Shown here: positions 1 to 6,665 of the stretch, piece after piece
Position numbering within the stretch: the first letter of the stretch is position 1
How the letters are laid out: every line of letters begins with the position of its first letter
Source of the DNA: Gemmatimonadales bacterium
Lineage (GTDB): Bacteria > Gemmatimonadota > Gemmatimonadetes > Gemmatimonadales > GWC2-71-9
Direction: 5' to 3'
Assembly: GCA_025929805.1 (NCBI GenBank)
Contig: JAICPP010000061.1
Location: forward strand, 1-14,437
Length of the DNA: 14,437 bases
Notes under the pieces: model-generated
What the model was told of the DNA's origin: nothing
Database searches by the model: none
The model's input: only the letters and a program-made list of their open reading frames with translations
Translations under genes and position numbers: made by a program

Positions 1-207
1 ACGCTGGCTGGCAGGATCTATGGGCCCTTGGCCGCGGAGGGAGTGCCACTCCTGGGCCGCTATAATCGGGCCCAGCTGGAGCTACTGGTCGATGTGCTTC
101 GGCGGATGCAGGCGCTGCAGGAGAGACATACTGAGAGAGTGAAGGGTTCAGACCCCAGACCCCAGACCCCAGATTCCAGACCCCAGATTCCAGACCTTAG
201 ACCCTAG
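1..207 (+). CDS. MarR-like transcriptional regulator, C-terminal fragment
   Basis: An open frame enters from the left edge and stops at TAG 205-207, leaving 68 codons. The first ~45 residues read ...GRIYGPLAAEGVPLLGRY followed by an amphipathic helix (AQLELLVDVLRRMQALQE). This resembles the C-terminal dimerisation helices of MarR-family repressors, where 'GPLAAEG..LL.RY....L.LL..FL......LQ' is a recurring pattern. The DNA-binding winged helix would lie outside the window. From about residue 50 the frame runs into the 7-base tandem repeat, giving a low-complexity tail (SDPRPQTPDSRPQIPDLRP). The gene may therefore have been extended by repeat insertion that removed its original stop. The family call is inferred from a short stretch and could be wrong; the coding nature of the first 45 residues looks sound. 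Confidence 0.55.
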   Translation, partial: TLAGRIYGPLAAEGVPLLGRYNRAQLELLVDVLRRMQALQERHTERVKGSDPRPQTPDSRPQIPDLRP

Positions 208-226
208 ACCCCAGACCCCAGACTCA
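150..226. repeat. 7-base tandem repeat (AGACCCC units)
   Basis: Eleven units start at exact 7-base steps (150, 157, 164 ... 220). Six are AGACCCC, two AGATTCC, one AGACCTT, one AGACCCT, and the last (AGACTCA) breaks down. The repeat overlaps the last codons of the MarR-like gene and fills the gap to the convergent cytochrome gene ending at 227. The unit is too short for a CRISPR and has no spacers. It may act as a boundary between convergent genes, but no function can be read from the sequence. Confidence 0.9.
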
Positions 227-697
227 TCACCACGTCACCGTGGCGCTCGTGTCCTTCGCGGGCTCGATCGACTTCAGGTAACTCACCAGCCGCCAGATGG
301 CTTCCGGTGGCAGCGTCCCACCCCAGGCCGGCATCCCTCGGGGACGGCCATAGAAGATGGAATGGTAGATCTCACCATCCGTACCTCCATACCGCCAGCG
401 CCCGTCGGCCAGGCTGGGCCCGACCGCGCCTGCCGCCCCACCGGCGTGACAGCCGTCGCAGTTGAAGGCGGAAAAGAGCTTGCCGCCGTCTTCGGCTGCC
501 TGCTGGTCGCCCTGGAACGGGTTCCGCAGGGTTCCCGCGGGTGGGGGTTGTCCCCCAGCCTCTACGTGCTGGTCGGAGCGAACGGGTGGAGGCGCGCTGC
601 GCTGGGCCTGGGCAGCGTCGGAGGCGCCGAGGTGAATCACAAGGCAGGAGATCAGCAGCGCCGTCCTTCTCATGATCGTCACAGGCCAAAGATCCAC
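227..697 (-). CDS. xoxG: Periplasmic c-type cytochrome, XoxG-like partner of the dehydrogenase
   Basis: A 156-residue protein with one CDGCH heme c site (C80, C83, H84) and a likely distal heme ligand M122 in GRPRGMPAWGG, i.e. a class I single-heme cytochrome c. A signal peptide (RRTALLISCLVIHLG ... AQAQ) and a Pro/Gln-rich linker precede the heme domain, so it should work in the periplasm. It lies directly downstream of the XoxF-like dehydrogenase. In known xox clusters this position holds XoxG, the electron acceptor from the reduced PQQ. Start choice: GTG at 697 has an AGGGAGGT ribosome site 5 bases upstream and overlaps the dehydrogenase by 19 bases. An ATG at 673 (MRRTALL...) has no good site but would give a more ordinary signal peptide. 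The symbol is given by position and type, not by a sequence search. Confidence 0.85.
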   Translation of the reverse strand: MDLWPVTIMRRTALLISCLVIHLGASDAAQAQRSAPPPVRSDQHVEAGGQPPPAGTLRNPFQGDQQAAEDGGKLFSAFNCDGCHAGGAAGAVGPSLADGRWRYGGTDGEIYHSIFYGRPRGMPAWGGTLPPEAIWRLVSYLKSIEPAKDTSATVTW

Positions 698-2457
698 ACG
701 ATACCTCCCTGGCTCGTGTGCCGAGCGATATCGGGCATGAAGCTGGCCGGCGGACGCACGTCGGTGGGATCGTCAGAGCGCACATCGCCAGAGAGCAGGA
801 GCCAGTCACCGCCGATCCCGGCATATACCGCGACGTACTGTTTGCCGTCAGGACCCAGGAAGGAGATGGGATTGCCCACCACGCCCGATCCGACCTTGAA
901 CTTGTAGAGCACCGCACCGGTCCGTCCATCCACTGCCTTGAACCATCCGTCTAGCGTTCCGTAAAATGCCAGCCCTCCTCTGGTGGCCAGTGCCCCGCTC
1001 CAGACCGGATAAGGCTCCTTTACCTCCCAGATCTTCTTGCCCTTGGTGACGTCGAACGCGATGAAGGCACCCAGATGTCCTCCAGCGCCCGGCTTATAGG
1101 GTATGGCCGCGCCGATGTATGGAGTGCCCGCGATGTACGACACGTTTGCAGTGGTGTAGTCCATGCACATGTTGTTGGTGGGCACGTAGAACAGGCGGGT
1201 CACCGGTGAAAAGGCAGCCGGCTGCTGATTCTTTCCCCCCTCTAGCGTCGGGCAGATGTCCTTCACGGTCCCGCGCGACACGCCGGTGAGCTTGGTGGAA
1301 TCCACCTCCGGCCGGCCGGTCCGGAGGTCAACCCCTCTGGCCCAGTTAACCGGTACATAGGCGTCCGCTGCCAGCAGCTCGCCGGTGCCGCGGTCGAAGG
1401 TGTACACAAATCCGTTCTTGTCGAAGTGCACCAGCGTCTGCCGCACCTTTCCCTTCACCGGTAAGTCGGTGAGGATCATCTCCTGGGTTGCGTCGTAGTC
1501 CCAGTTGTCGGCTGGGGTGAACTGATACGCCCACCGAAGCGAGCCATCATCGGGGTCGCGAGCCATGACACTGGTGGCCCAGCGGTTGTCGCCCGGACGC
1601 TGCTCCGCGTTGTAAGGCGCCGGGTTGCCGGTTCCGTAGTACACCAGATCGAGCTTAGGATCGTAGGAGAGCCAGCCCCAGACCGGCGCCCCGCCCAGCT
1701 TCCAGGCCTCCTTGGGCCAGCTGTTGAGCGACAGCTGGGTACCGCTCGCCCGGAAGGATCGAAAGCTGCCCGGCTTCACCAACAGGTCGGCGTCGGGGCC
1801 GACGTTATAGCCAGTCCAGATGATTTTTCCGGTCTCGGCGTCCAGCCCCTTCACCCAGCCGCGCACGCCGAACTCCCCACCAGAATTCCCCACGATGACC
1901 CGGTCCTTCACCACCAGGGGGGCCATCGGCGTAGTCTCGCCGATGTTCAGGTCGGCTACTTTGGTTTTCCAGATCTCTCTGCCGCTCGCCGCGTCCAAGG
2001 CCACGGTGTGCCCATCGAGCAGGTTGTAGTAGATCCTGCCATCGGCGTAGAAGGCCCCTCGGTTCACCACGTCGCAGCACGCGATTCCTATGGCGGCTGA
2101 ATTCACGTTGGGCCGGTACTTCCATTTGAGCGGGTAGCCTTCCTTGGTGAGATCGAACGCGTAGACCACGTTGGGATAGGGAGTGACCACGTACATGGTG
2201 TGATTCACCACCAGCGGCTGACCCTCGTGTCCGCCCAGTACTCCGGTGGAGAAGCTCCACACCGGCCGGAGCCGCTGAGCGTTGCCGGTGGTGAGTTGGG
2301 CCAGTGCGCTGTAGCGGGTCGAGGCGAAATCCTTGGCCGGCATGGTCCACTGCCCGTCGTCCCGGCCAGGCCCTGACCCGGTCTGAGCCGCGCCTCGACC
2401 GTTCCACCCAGCCGAGAGAGCGGCTACCAGGACAGCCCAGCGCTGCGGTCGAAACAT
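679..2457 (-). CDS. xoxF: Lanthanide-type PQQ-dependent methanol/alcohol dehydrogenase, XoxF-like
   Basis: A 592-residue quinoprotein of normal XoxF length, with a signal peptide (about residues 1-25, ending GAAQ). It would oxidise methanol or another primary alcohol in the periplasm. Family landmarks, in order: STGVLGGHEG near 70-79; the vicinal disulfide pair C127-C128 in IACCDVVNRG, which contacts PQQ; metal ligand E195 in SGGEFGVRG; metal ligand N278 in GTGNPAP; and NWDYDAT at 318-324. There D320 is the catalytic base and D322 the extra acidic ligand. An Asp at this +2 position is the established marker of lanthanide-dependent enzymes; calcium MxaF enzymes have Ala. Beta-propeller repeats (G.....VWSGAL..GGLAFYGTLDG) fill the C-terminal half. 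The gene lies 47 bases after xoxJ and overlaps xoxG. The lanthanide type is firmly indicated; the physiological substrate is not. Confidence 0.93.
   Translation of the reverse strand: MFRPQRWAVLVAALSAGWNGRGAAQTGSGPGRDDGQWTMPAKDFASTRYSALAQLTTGNAQRLRPVWSFSTGVLGGHEGQPLVVNHTMYVVTPYPNVVYAFDLTKEGYPLKWKYRPNVNSAAIGIACCDVVNRGAFYADGRIYYNLLDGHTVALDAASGREIWKTKVADLNIGETTPMAPLVVKDRVIVGNSGGEFGVRGWVKGLDAETGKIIWTGYNVGPDADLLVKPGSFRSFRASGTQLSLNSWPKEAWKLGGAPVWGWLSYDPKLDLVYYGTGNPAPYNAEQRPGDNRWATSVMARDPDDGSLRWAYQFTPADNWDYDATQEMILTDLPVKGKVRQTLVHFDKNGFVYTFDRGTGELLAADAYVPVNWARGVDLRTGRPEVDSTKLTGVSRGTVKDICPTLEGGKNQQPAAFSPVTRLFYVPTNNMCMDYTTANVSYIAGTPYIGAAIPYKPGAGGHLGAFIAFDVTKGKKIWEVKEPYPVWSGALATRGGLAFYGTLDGWFKAVDGRTGAVLYKFKVGSGVVGNPISFLGPDGKQYVAVYAGIGGDWLLLSGDVRSDDPTDVRPPASFMPDIARHTSQGGIVWIFGL
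703..710 (-). promoter_or_regulatory. Ribosome binding site for the xoxG-like gene, inside xoxF
   Basis: The minus strand reads AGGGAGGT, close to the anti-16S consensus, 5 bases before GTG 697. It lies within the last codons of the dehydrogenase gene and decides for the GTG start over ATG 673. It implies that the dehydrogenase and cytochrome are translated in a coupled way. Confidence 0.6.
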
Positions 2458-2504
2458 GGTGAAGGCCTCGGGTCTGGCAGAGGGAGGTGATCGTCAGGGC
2501 GATA

Positions 2505-3344
2505 CTAACGGCTAGGGGCCAGCGATGAAAGCTCAGCCGGGAAGTCGCTCGCCAGCGGCACCCCATAATCCTGGAGTATCCGAGCGATTGCGTCTCGCTT
2601 TTTCCGCAGGACACGCTCCAGTTCCTGCCTCCGAGCCTCGTCGCCGGCCCGGACCCCCAGCGAGATGTCGAAGGTGAATCGCAGGCCGGGTGGATCTTCG
2701 GACGGTGTTACCGGGACGATCTCCAGCTCGATACCGGAGCGTTTGGCGAAGTACCCGGCCAGTGGCCCCCACACGACCGCGAGGTCGACCTCGCGGGCCA
2801 GGACGGCGTCCATGACCCGGGCCGGGGGATTAGCCTGGGAGTAGTCCCCAAAGAGGCTGTAGCCGATCAGGTTGCCCACGATCCCGCGGCGGCTCAGCGC
2901 ATGCACCGGCGGCGTGTTGGCGTAGTCGTCTCCCACCAGCTGGACTCCGATTCGGAGCGTTCGGAGTTGCGGATCATCCAGCGATCGGACGTCGAGCCCG
3001 CGGTCCTTGCGGTACACAAAGACGTAGCTGGACCGGTAATATGGCCGGGTCGTGAGGATACGCTCGGCGCCGTGGTTGATTCCCATGATGACATCGCACT
3101 TGCCGGCCCCTAATGTGTTCCGGATGAACCCCCGCCGCTGGGGCCACCACATGTACACTACCTTCGACTTCAATTCCGACGCGATGAGCTGGGCCAGCTT
3201 GTTCTCGAAGCCTTCACCTCGTCGGTTGGAGAACGGCAGGTTGTTGGGGTCGGCGCAGACCCTGAGCTCGCGGGACGGCTTTGCCGGGGCGCAGCACCAT
3301 AGCAAAGAGACCATCAGGAGAAAGCCAGACCTGATCTCGGGCAT
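2505..3344 (-). CDS. xoxJ: Quinoprotein-associated periplasmic solute-binding protein, XoxJ/MoxJ-like
   Basis: A 279-residue periplasmic binding-protein fold. The N-terminus has a hydrophobic export signal (FLLMVSLLWCCA). The two adjacent cysteines could make it a lipoprotein, although LLWC is a poor lipobox. The mature part starts with LRVCADPNNLPFSN then GEGFENKLA, the typical opening of the quinoprotein dehydrogenase-associated binding proteins (MoxJ/XoxJ). Later stretches, CDVIMGINHGAERILTT, RIGVQLVGDDYANTP and VDLAVVWGPLAGYFA, fit the two-lobe fold. In methylotrophs XoxJ is encoded beside XoxF and is thought to help activate it or interact with it rather than import solute. Here it is the first gene of the J-F-G run. 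No strong ribosome site precedes ATG 3344, so the exact start is uncertain. Confidence 0.88.
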   Translation of the reverse strand: MPEIRSGFLLMVSLLWCCAPAKPSRELRVCADPNNLPFSNRRGEGFENKLAQLIASELKSKVVYMWWPQRRGFIRNTLGAGKCDVIMGINHGAERILTTRPYYRSSYVFVYRKDRGLDVRSLDDPQLRTLRIGVQLVGDDYANTPPVHALSRRGIVGNLIGYSLFGDYSQANPPARVMDAVLAREVDLAVVWGPLAGYFAKRSGIELEIVPVTPSEDPPGLRFTFDISLGVRAGDEARRQELERVLRKKRDAIARILQDYGVPLASDFPAELSSLAPSR

Positions 3345-3372
3345 GGGTCAACGATGCCAGAGCAGGCCTGGC

Positions 3373-3401
3373 TTGACAACCAGATTGGATCGGGGCAAAT
3401 C
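3373..3401 (+). promoter_or_regulatory. Possible promoter in the xoxJ / beta-propeller divergent gap
   Basis: The 88-base gap between xoxJ and the beta-propeller gene contains a perfect TTGACA (3373-3378) pointing toward the propeller gene. The -10 positions 16-18 bases later are poor (GCAAAT or CAAATC), so this is tentative. No convincing promoter toward xoxJ was seen. Confidence 0.3.
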
Positions 3402-3432
3402 CGTCACCCATACGTCCGACAAAGGAGTCCGG

Positions 3433-4293
3433 ATGTCATCGGTATTGCCGTTGGTGGCGCTGGCCGCCGCGCTCGCCACTCTGCCGCTTGGAGCCCAACA
3501 ACCCCAGATCATCACCGGGCTCAAGCAGCCGGAGTCCGTCGCGATCGGGCCCGGCGGCAAGGTGTACGTAAGCGAAACCGGGGAGTACGAGAAGGCCAAT
3601 GACGGCTACATCAGCATCCTCGAGGGAGACAAGCTCCGGCGGTTTGCGAGCGGGCTGGACGATCCCCACGGCATCAAGTGGTACCGCGATCGTCTCTTCG
3701 TAGCCGATAACATGGGCATGGTATGGCGGATCGACGCTCAGGGAAATCCGGAGCGGTTCGTGGACGCCACGGACTTCCCCCGGAAGATCACCAACTTCAA
3801 CGATCTGGAGATCGATCAGGCCGGCAACTTGTACGTCTCGGACAGCGGAGACTGGGAGGGGCGTGGCGGAGTGATCTACCGTATCACCCCGAACAAGAAG
3901 ATCTCCGTGGTGTTGACCGACGAGGATGACTGGCGTCTGGTGAGCCCCAATGGGCTGCTCATGGATGGAGCCGGCAAGCTGCTGGTGGTGGATTACACCA
4001 CCGGCATCCTCTTTCGGGTGGATCTCAAGGGTGGATCCAAGACAATGGAGAAGGTGGCTGCCGGGTTCGGCGCCGCGGATGGCCTGGTGCGGGACGCGCG
4101 GGGTCGCCTCATCCTCACCAACTACGCTGCCCACAAGGTGTATGTCCTGACCGCGCCGGATGCAAAACCGCAGGAGCTCGAGCTGAGTGGAGTCGAATCC
4201 GCGGCGGATCTAGGGATCAGCCCAGATGGCAAGAGCTTGCTGATTCCCGATATGGGCGGGGGAAAGCTGGCGATTCTCCCTATGCCGAAATAG
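3433..4293 (+). CDS. Secreted SMP-30/gluconolactonase-like beta-propeller protein
   Basis: A 286-residue protein with a signal peptide (LPLVALAAALATLPLGAQ). The start ATG 3433 is fixed by AAGGAG five bases upstream and by the signal peptide beginning there. Repeated blade motifs are visible: GPGGKVYVSETG, DRLFVADNMGMVWRID, QAGNLYVSDSGD, GAGKLLVVDY, DARGRLILTNY and SPDGKSLLIPD. The positions usually holding the divalent metal in SMP-30/gluconolactonases appear filled: E48, N123 in FNDLEID, N173 in SPNGL and D216 in ADGL. A periplasmic lactonase or related hydrolase is therefore plausible, but a binding-only NHL-type propeller cannot be excluded. It is divergent from xoxJ across 88 bases, which hints at joint control with the dehydrogenase. 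Its substrate is unknown. Confidence 0.82.
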   Translation: MSSVLPLVALAAALATLPLGAQQPQIITGLKQPESVAIGPGGKVYVSETGEYEKANDGYISILEGDKLRRFASGLDDPHGIKWYRDRLFVADNMGMVWRIDAQGNPERFVDATDFPRKITNFNDLEIDQAGNLYVSDSGDWEGRGGVIYRITPNKKISVVLTDEDDWRLVSPNGLLMDGAGKLLVVDYTTGILFRVDLKGGSKTMEKVAAGFGAADGLVRDARGRLILTNYAAHKVYVLTAPDAKPQELELSGVESAADLGISPDGKSLLIPDMGGGKLAILPMPK

Positions 4294-4364
4294 TGGAAAG
4301 CGGAACCAGGAACCGGAACGGCTAATGCCTAGCTCCTGGTTCCCGGTCCCTGTTCCCGCCACTA
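4291..4364. repeat. Heptad-built inverted repeat between convergent genes, possible bidirectional terminator
   Basis: Outer arms TAGTGG (4291-4296) and CCACTA (4359-4364) match perfectly, as do inner arms GGAACCAGG (4302-4310) and CCTGGTTCC (4335-4343). Both arms are made of imperfect 7-base units (GGAACCA, GGAACCG; CCTGGTT, CCCGGTC, CCTGTTC). It lies exactly between two convergent genes. No clear T-run follows on either strand, so a classical rho-independent terminator is not proven. Confidence 0.6.
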
Positions 4365-4369
4365 CTTAC

Positions 4370-4873
4370 TTATACCGCGACCCGATTGATTCTCGCTTCT
4401 GCGATTTGGGTCAGCTTCAGGTCGGTCGCCTTCTCCTCGTCGAGCGTCTGCTGCAGCACGGCCGCGCAGTCGTTGCGGCCAAGCTGCCGGGCCCAGGCAA
4501 TCAGGGTCCCGTAGCGGGTAATCTCGTAGTGCTCCACGGCCTGCGCCGCCGCCAGCGCCGCCGCATCCAGCACCTCGGGGTCACTGGCGTCGCTCATGAT
4601 GGCGTTGGCCTCCTCGACGATGCCATCGATCGCGGGGCAGCCAGTTGCCTTGGGCGATGCCCCATGCATCTCGAAGACCTGCTCCAGCCGCTTGATCTGG
4701 TTCTTGGTTTCAGCCAGATGGGTCTGGAACCCCGCCTTAAGCTGCGGGTCCGACACCTTTTCGATCATCTTGGGGAGGGCCTTGGTGATCTTTTGCTCAG
4801 CATAGTAGATGTCTTCGAGCGTGTGGACGAACAGGTCGTCTAGGCTCTTGATTGGCTTGGTAAGTAGACCCAT
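4370..4873 (-). CDS. YciE/YciF-type ferritin-like protein (DUF892)
   Basis: A 167-residue all-helical protein. It opens with SLDDLFVHTLEDIYYAEQKITKAL, the hallmark N-terminus of the DUF892/YciF stress-protein family. Likely di-metal ligands of the ferritin-like four-helix bundle are E20 and E26, H52 and E55 (THLAET), E114/H115/E118 (EHYEITRYG) and E147 (LDEEKATD). The start at ATG 4873 is supported by AGGAGG six bases upstream; a longer frame upstream adds nothing family-like. No signal peptide, so cytoplasmic. The family is induced by osmotic and oxidative stress in other bacteria, but its exact reaction is not established. It is last in a minus-strand run and is separated from the DinB-like gene by about 150 bases with no clear promoter. 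Confidence 0.88.
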   Translation of the reverse strand: MGLLTKPIKSLDDLFVHTLEDIYYAEQKITKALPKMIEKVSDPQLKAGFQTHLAETKNQIKRLEQVFEMHGASPKATGCPAIDGIVEEANAIMSDASDPEVLDAAALAAAQAVEHYEITRYGTLIAWARQLGRNDCAAVLQQTLDEEKATDLKLTQIAEARINRVAV

Positions 4874-5025
4874 GTTCCGCCTCCTGTATTGAGTATCGCC
4901 GGCCCCACCGTACGAGCCGACGAGAGGTTGGTCATTGGAGGCTGCATTCTGGGCCCATTGAGCGGTGCCAGCCGTGAGCCATATCACCTTTATCTACTTC
5001 AGCTTTGACTTGCCGGACTTGGTGC

Positions 5026-5592
5026 TCAGGCCGGTAAGGAGCTCCACATCGCGGCGCCAAGCCCGTAGCGGTCCCGCAGGACGCCCAAATGGTGGGCGAC
5101 GTGACCCACGATGATGTAGGCTAGCGCCCGGGCGGTGATCGGGGCCTGATTTGCCTCTCCCCACCGCCCCCAGGCATCGGCTGGCAAGCCCTCGATCAAA
5201 GCGATCGTGCTCAGACGCACCGCCCGGAACTCCGTTAGCAACATAGGTAGAGGCCGCTCGTCGAACCTGCTGGCCGGCACGTAGGCGTTCTCGTCGAAGC
5301 CAGGAAGCGGAGTCTGATCACCTCGTCCGATGCGGAGCAGTCGATAGGTGAAGATCCGCTCGACGTCGCACAAGTGACCCAGGACTTCCTTGATGCTCCA
5401 CTTGCCTTCCGCGTAGCGGGCCAAGGCATCGCGGTCGGTCACGTTCTCGAACAACTGCTCGACCTCGTGGAGCTGCTCCTTGAGCTGGTCCCCGAGATTC
5501 TGGTCGCCGACTTTCGCGATGTAGCGGTGATAATAGGGGATCGATTCATCAGGCTGGGGACGTGAAATAAGGATGCTGCTCATGGTAACCAT
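5026..5592 (-). CDS. DinB-superfamily putative metal-dependent enzyme
   Basis: A 188-residue four-helix protein. WSIKEVLGHLCDVERIFTYRLLRI is the characteristic DinB/YfiT second helix with metal ligand H73. GHVAHHLGVLRDRYGL gives the C-terminal pair of histidines (H164 and H167 or H168), completing the usual His triad. DinB-fold proteins include thiol-S-transferases (bacillithiol or mycothiol users) and many members of unknown role, so the reaction cannot be named. The start is ATG 5592 or ATG 5583; neither has a strong ribosome site. It lies 48 bases after the flavin reductase on the same strand and is probably co-transcribed with it. Confidence 0.85.
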   Translation of the reverse strand: MVTMSSILISRPQPDESIPYYHRYIAKVGDQNLGDQLKEQLHEVEQLFENVTDRDALARYAEGKWSIKEVLGHLCDVERIFTYRLLRIGRGDQTPLPGFDENAYVPASRFDERPLPMLLTEFRAVRLSTIALIEGLPADAWGRWGEANQAPITARALAYIIVGHVAHHLGVLRDRYGLGAAMWSSLPA

Positions 5593-5640
5593 CCCATTGT
5601 TTCGAGTGCTTGGTGCCGTCGGCGAGCCTGCATCACCGTC

Positions 5641-6156
5641 TCAAAAACCGCGGGGGAAGAGAGCGGCGCTCCCATCCATGTCCCCGGTTTCTGCGTAGGT
5701 GAGAGGGGCTGCTCCCTGGTCCAATACCTTGCCGTCGACGACTCGGCCCAACACCAGCTCGTGATCACCCGCGCGGGTGCGCCCCATCAGCTCACATTCG
5801 AAATATGCCAGCGCATCCTCCAGGATCGGGGCTCCGGTTCGTCCAGGGCGAAAGCGGATACCGACCAGCTTGTCCTCTTCCCGTCCTGACCTGGTCCCCA
5901 TCAGCCTGGCCAGCTCCAGTTGCCCCTGTTTGAGCACGTTGACGGTGAAGGTACCGCTCGCATGGAGCATCTCGTAGGACGCGTTGTCGGGATTGATGCT
6001 GACGGCCAGAAGAAGCGGGTCGAACGAGACCTGGGTGATCCAGGCAGCGGTAAAGGCATCCCGCTGCTGCCCGTCGGTGACTCCTACGATATATACCCCG
6101 AGGGTGAGCCGCCGAAAGAGCGCGGCTACCTGGTTGGCTTCGGTCTTGGTGGTCAA
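5641..6156 (-). CDS. Flavin reductase family protein (FMN-binding split barrel)
   Basis: A 171-residue protein of the HpaC/DIM6-NTAB flavin reductase family. Seen are FRRLTLGVYIVGVTDG at the start, DAFTAAWITQVSFDPLLLAVSINP (the flavin-binding strand-loop region), GTFTVNVLKQGQ, and GDHELVLGRVVDG near the C-terminus. Such enzymes reduce free FMN or FAD with NAD(P)H, usually for a partner monooxygenase, or use bound FMN directly. No monooxygenase is in the window. The start is TTG 6156, sharing TTGA with the stop of the VOC gene; a GGAG ribosome site lies eight bases upstream. The four-base overlap implies translational coupling with the VOC protein. Confidence 0.87.
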   Translation of the reverse strand: MTTKTEANQVAALFRRLTLGVYIVGVTDGQQRDAFTAAWITQVSFDPLLLAVSINPDNASYEMLHASGTFTVNVLKQGQLELARLMGTRSGREEDKLVGIRFRPGRTGAPILEDALAYFECELMGRTRAGDHELVLGRVVDGKVLDQGAAPLTYAETGDMDGSAALFPRGF

Positions 6157-6539
6157 TCGAGCCGCTCCGCATTGAGCTCAATCACGTTACCGTCGGGATC
6201 GGTGAGGAAGATCTGAGGCCAGGGAGTCAGGCCCTGCGGCTTGTCCCGGAAGACGATCCCTTGCTCCGCCAAATGTTCGAGCGTCCGGCGGTAGCTCCTG
6301 ACTCGTACCCCGTAGTGTCCGTCACGAGAATCGATTGTGGTGGTCCGCCTCAGTGTTCGGGTGGCGGGATGCACAATGAGGTGCAGCTGGCGGTCACCCA
6401 GCTGATACCATGCTCCGGGGAAATCGAACGGAGGCCGATGGATCTCCTTCAATCCCAGAAGGTCACCATAGAAGTGCCTGGCCCGGTCGAGATCGGTCAC
6501 CGAGACGCTGACGTGGTGCAGGGTCGCGACCTGAATCAT
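6153..6539 (-). CDS. Glyoxalase/VOC-superfamily protein
   Basis: A 128-residue single-domain vicinal-oxygen-chelate protein. LHHVSVSVTDLDRARHFYGDLLGLKEI is the classic first beta-alpha-beta module, and FLTDPDGNVIELNA the closing strand. Possible metal ligands are H9, H53 (QLHLIVH), H75 (GHYGVRV) and E121. VOC proteins include glyoxalases, ring-cleaving dioxygenases and resistance proteins such as fosfomycin thiol transferases, and the family alone does not decide the substrate. The start ATG 6539 (MIQVATLHHV) is where homology begins; ATG 6548 adds three residues, and a frame back to 6617 is possible, but none has a strong ribosome site. Its stop overlaps the flavin reductase start (TTGA). 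Confidence 0.83.
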   Translation of the reverse strand: MIQVATLHHVSVSVTDLDRARHFYGDLLGLKEIHRPPFDFPGAWYQLGDRQLHLIVHPATRTLRRTTTIDSRDGHYGVRVRSYRRTLEHLAEQGIVFRDKPQGLTPWPQIFLTDPDGNVIELNAERLD

Positions 6540-6597
6540 CGAGTGCATGCTTTTTGGGTTTGTCGAGCCTGCGATCCAGCCTAACTCAAACAAATCC

Positions 6598-6654
6598 CGC
6601 CCTCTCCGCCGCCGCAAGCAGTGCGGCAGGACGGAGACTTCCCGGTGGAGGGCG
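6598..6654 (-). terminator. Nested hairpin downstream of the cytochrome gene, possible terminator
   Basis: Outer arms CGCCCTC (6598-6604) and GAGGGCG (6648-6654) enclose an inner stem GCCGC (6611-6615) and GCGGC (6623-6627) with a seven-base loop. It lies just after the TAA of the cytochrome gene. On the minus strand only a weak T-rich stretch (ATTTGTTTG) follows, so termination is possible but unproven. Confidence 0.35.
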
Positions 6655-6665
6655 AGGTTTCCTTT

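Noticed and set aside
150..226. CRISPR array
   Set aside because: The repeats are 7 bases long, contiguous, and have no spacers or cas genes nearby.
3052..3432. Upstream extension of the beta-propeller gene to an earlier ATG
   Set aside because: It would overlap xoxJ on the other strand and hide the signal peptide that starts at 3433 behind a strong ribosome site.
3436..4134. Minus-strand open frame of 232 codons opposite the beta-propeller gene
   Set aside because: The plus-strand frame has a signal peptide, a ribosome site and blade repeats; the antisense product has none.
4985..5045. Lysine-rich tail (STKSGKSKLK then stop) in another frame just after the DinB-fold gene, suggesting a frameshift
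   Set aside because: The DinB fold is already complete at residue ~175 and the tail has no recognisable counterpart; sequencing error cannot be shown from this window.
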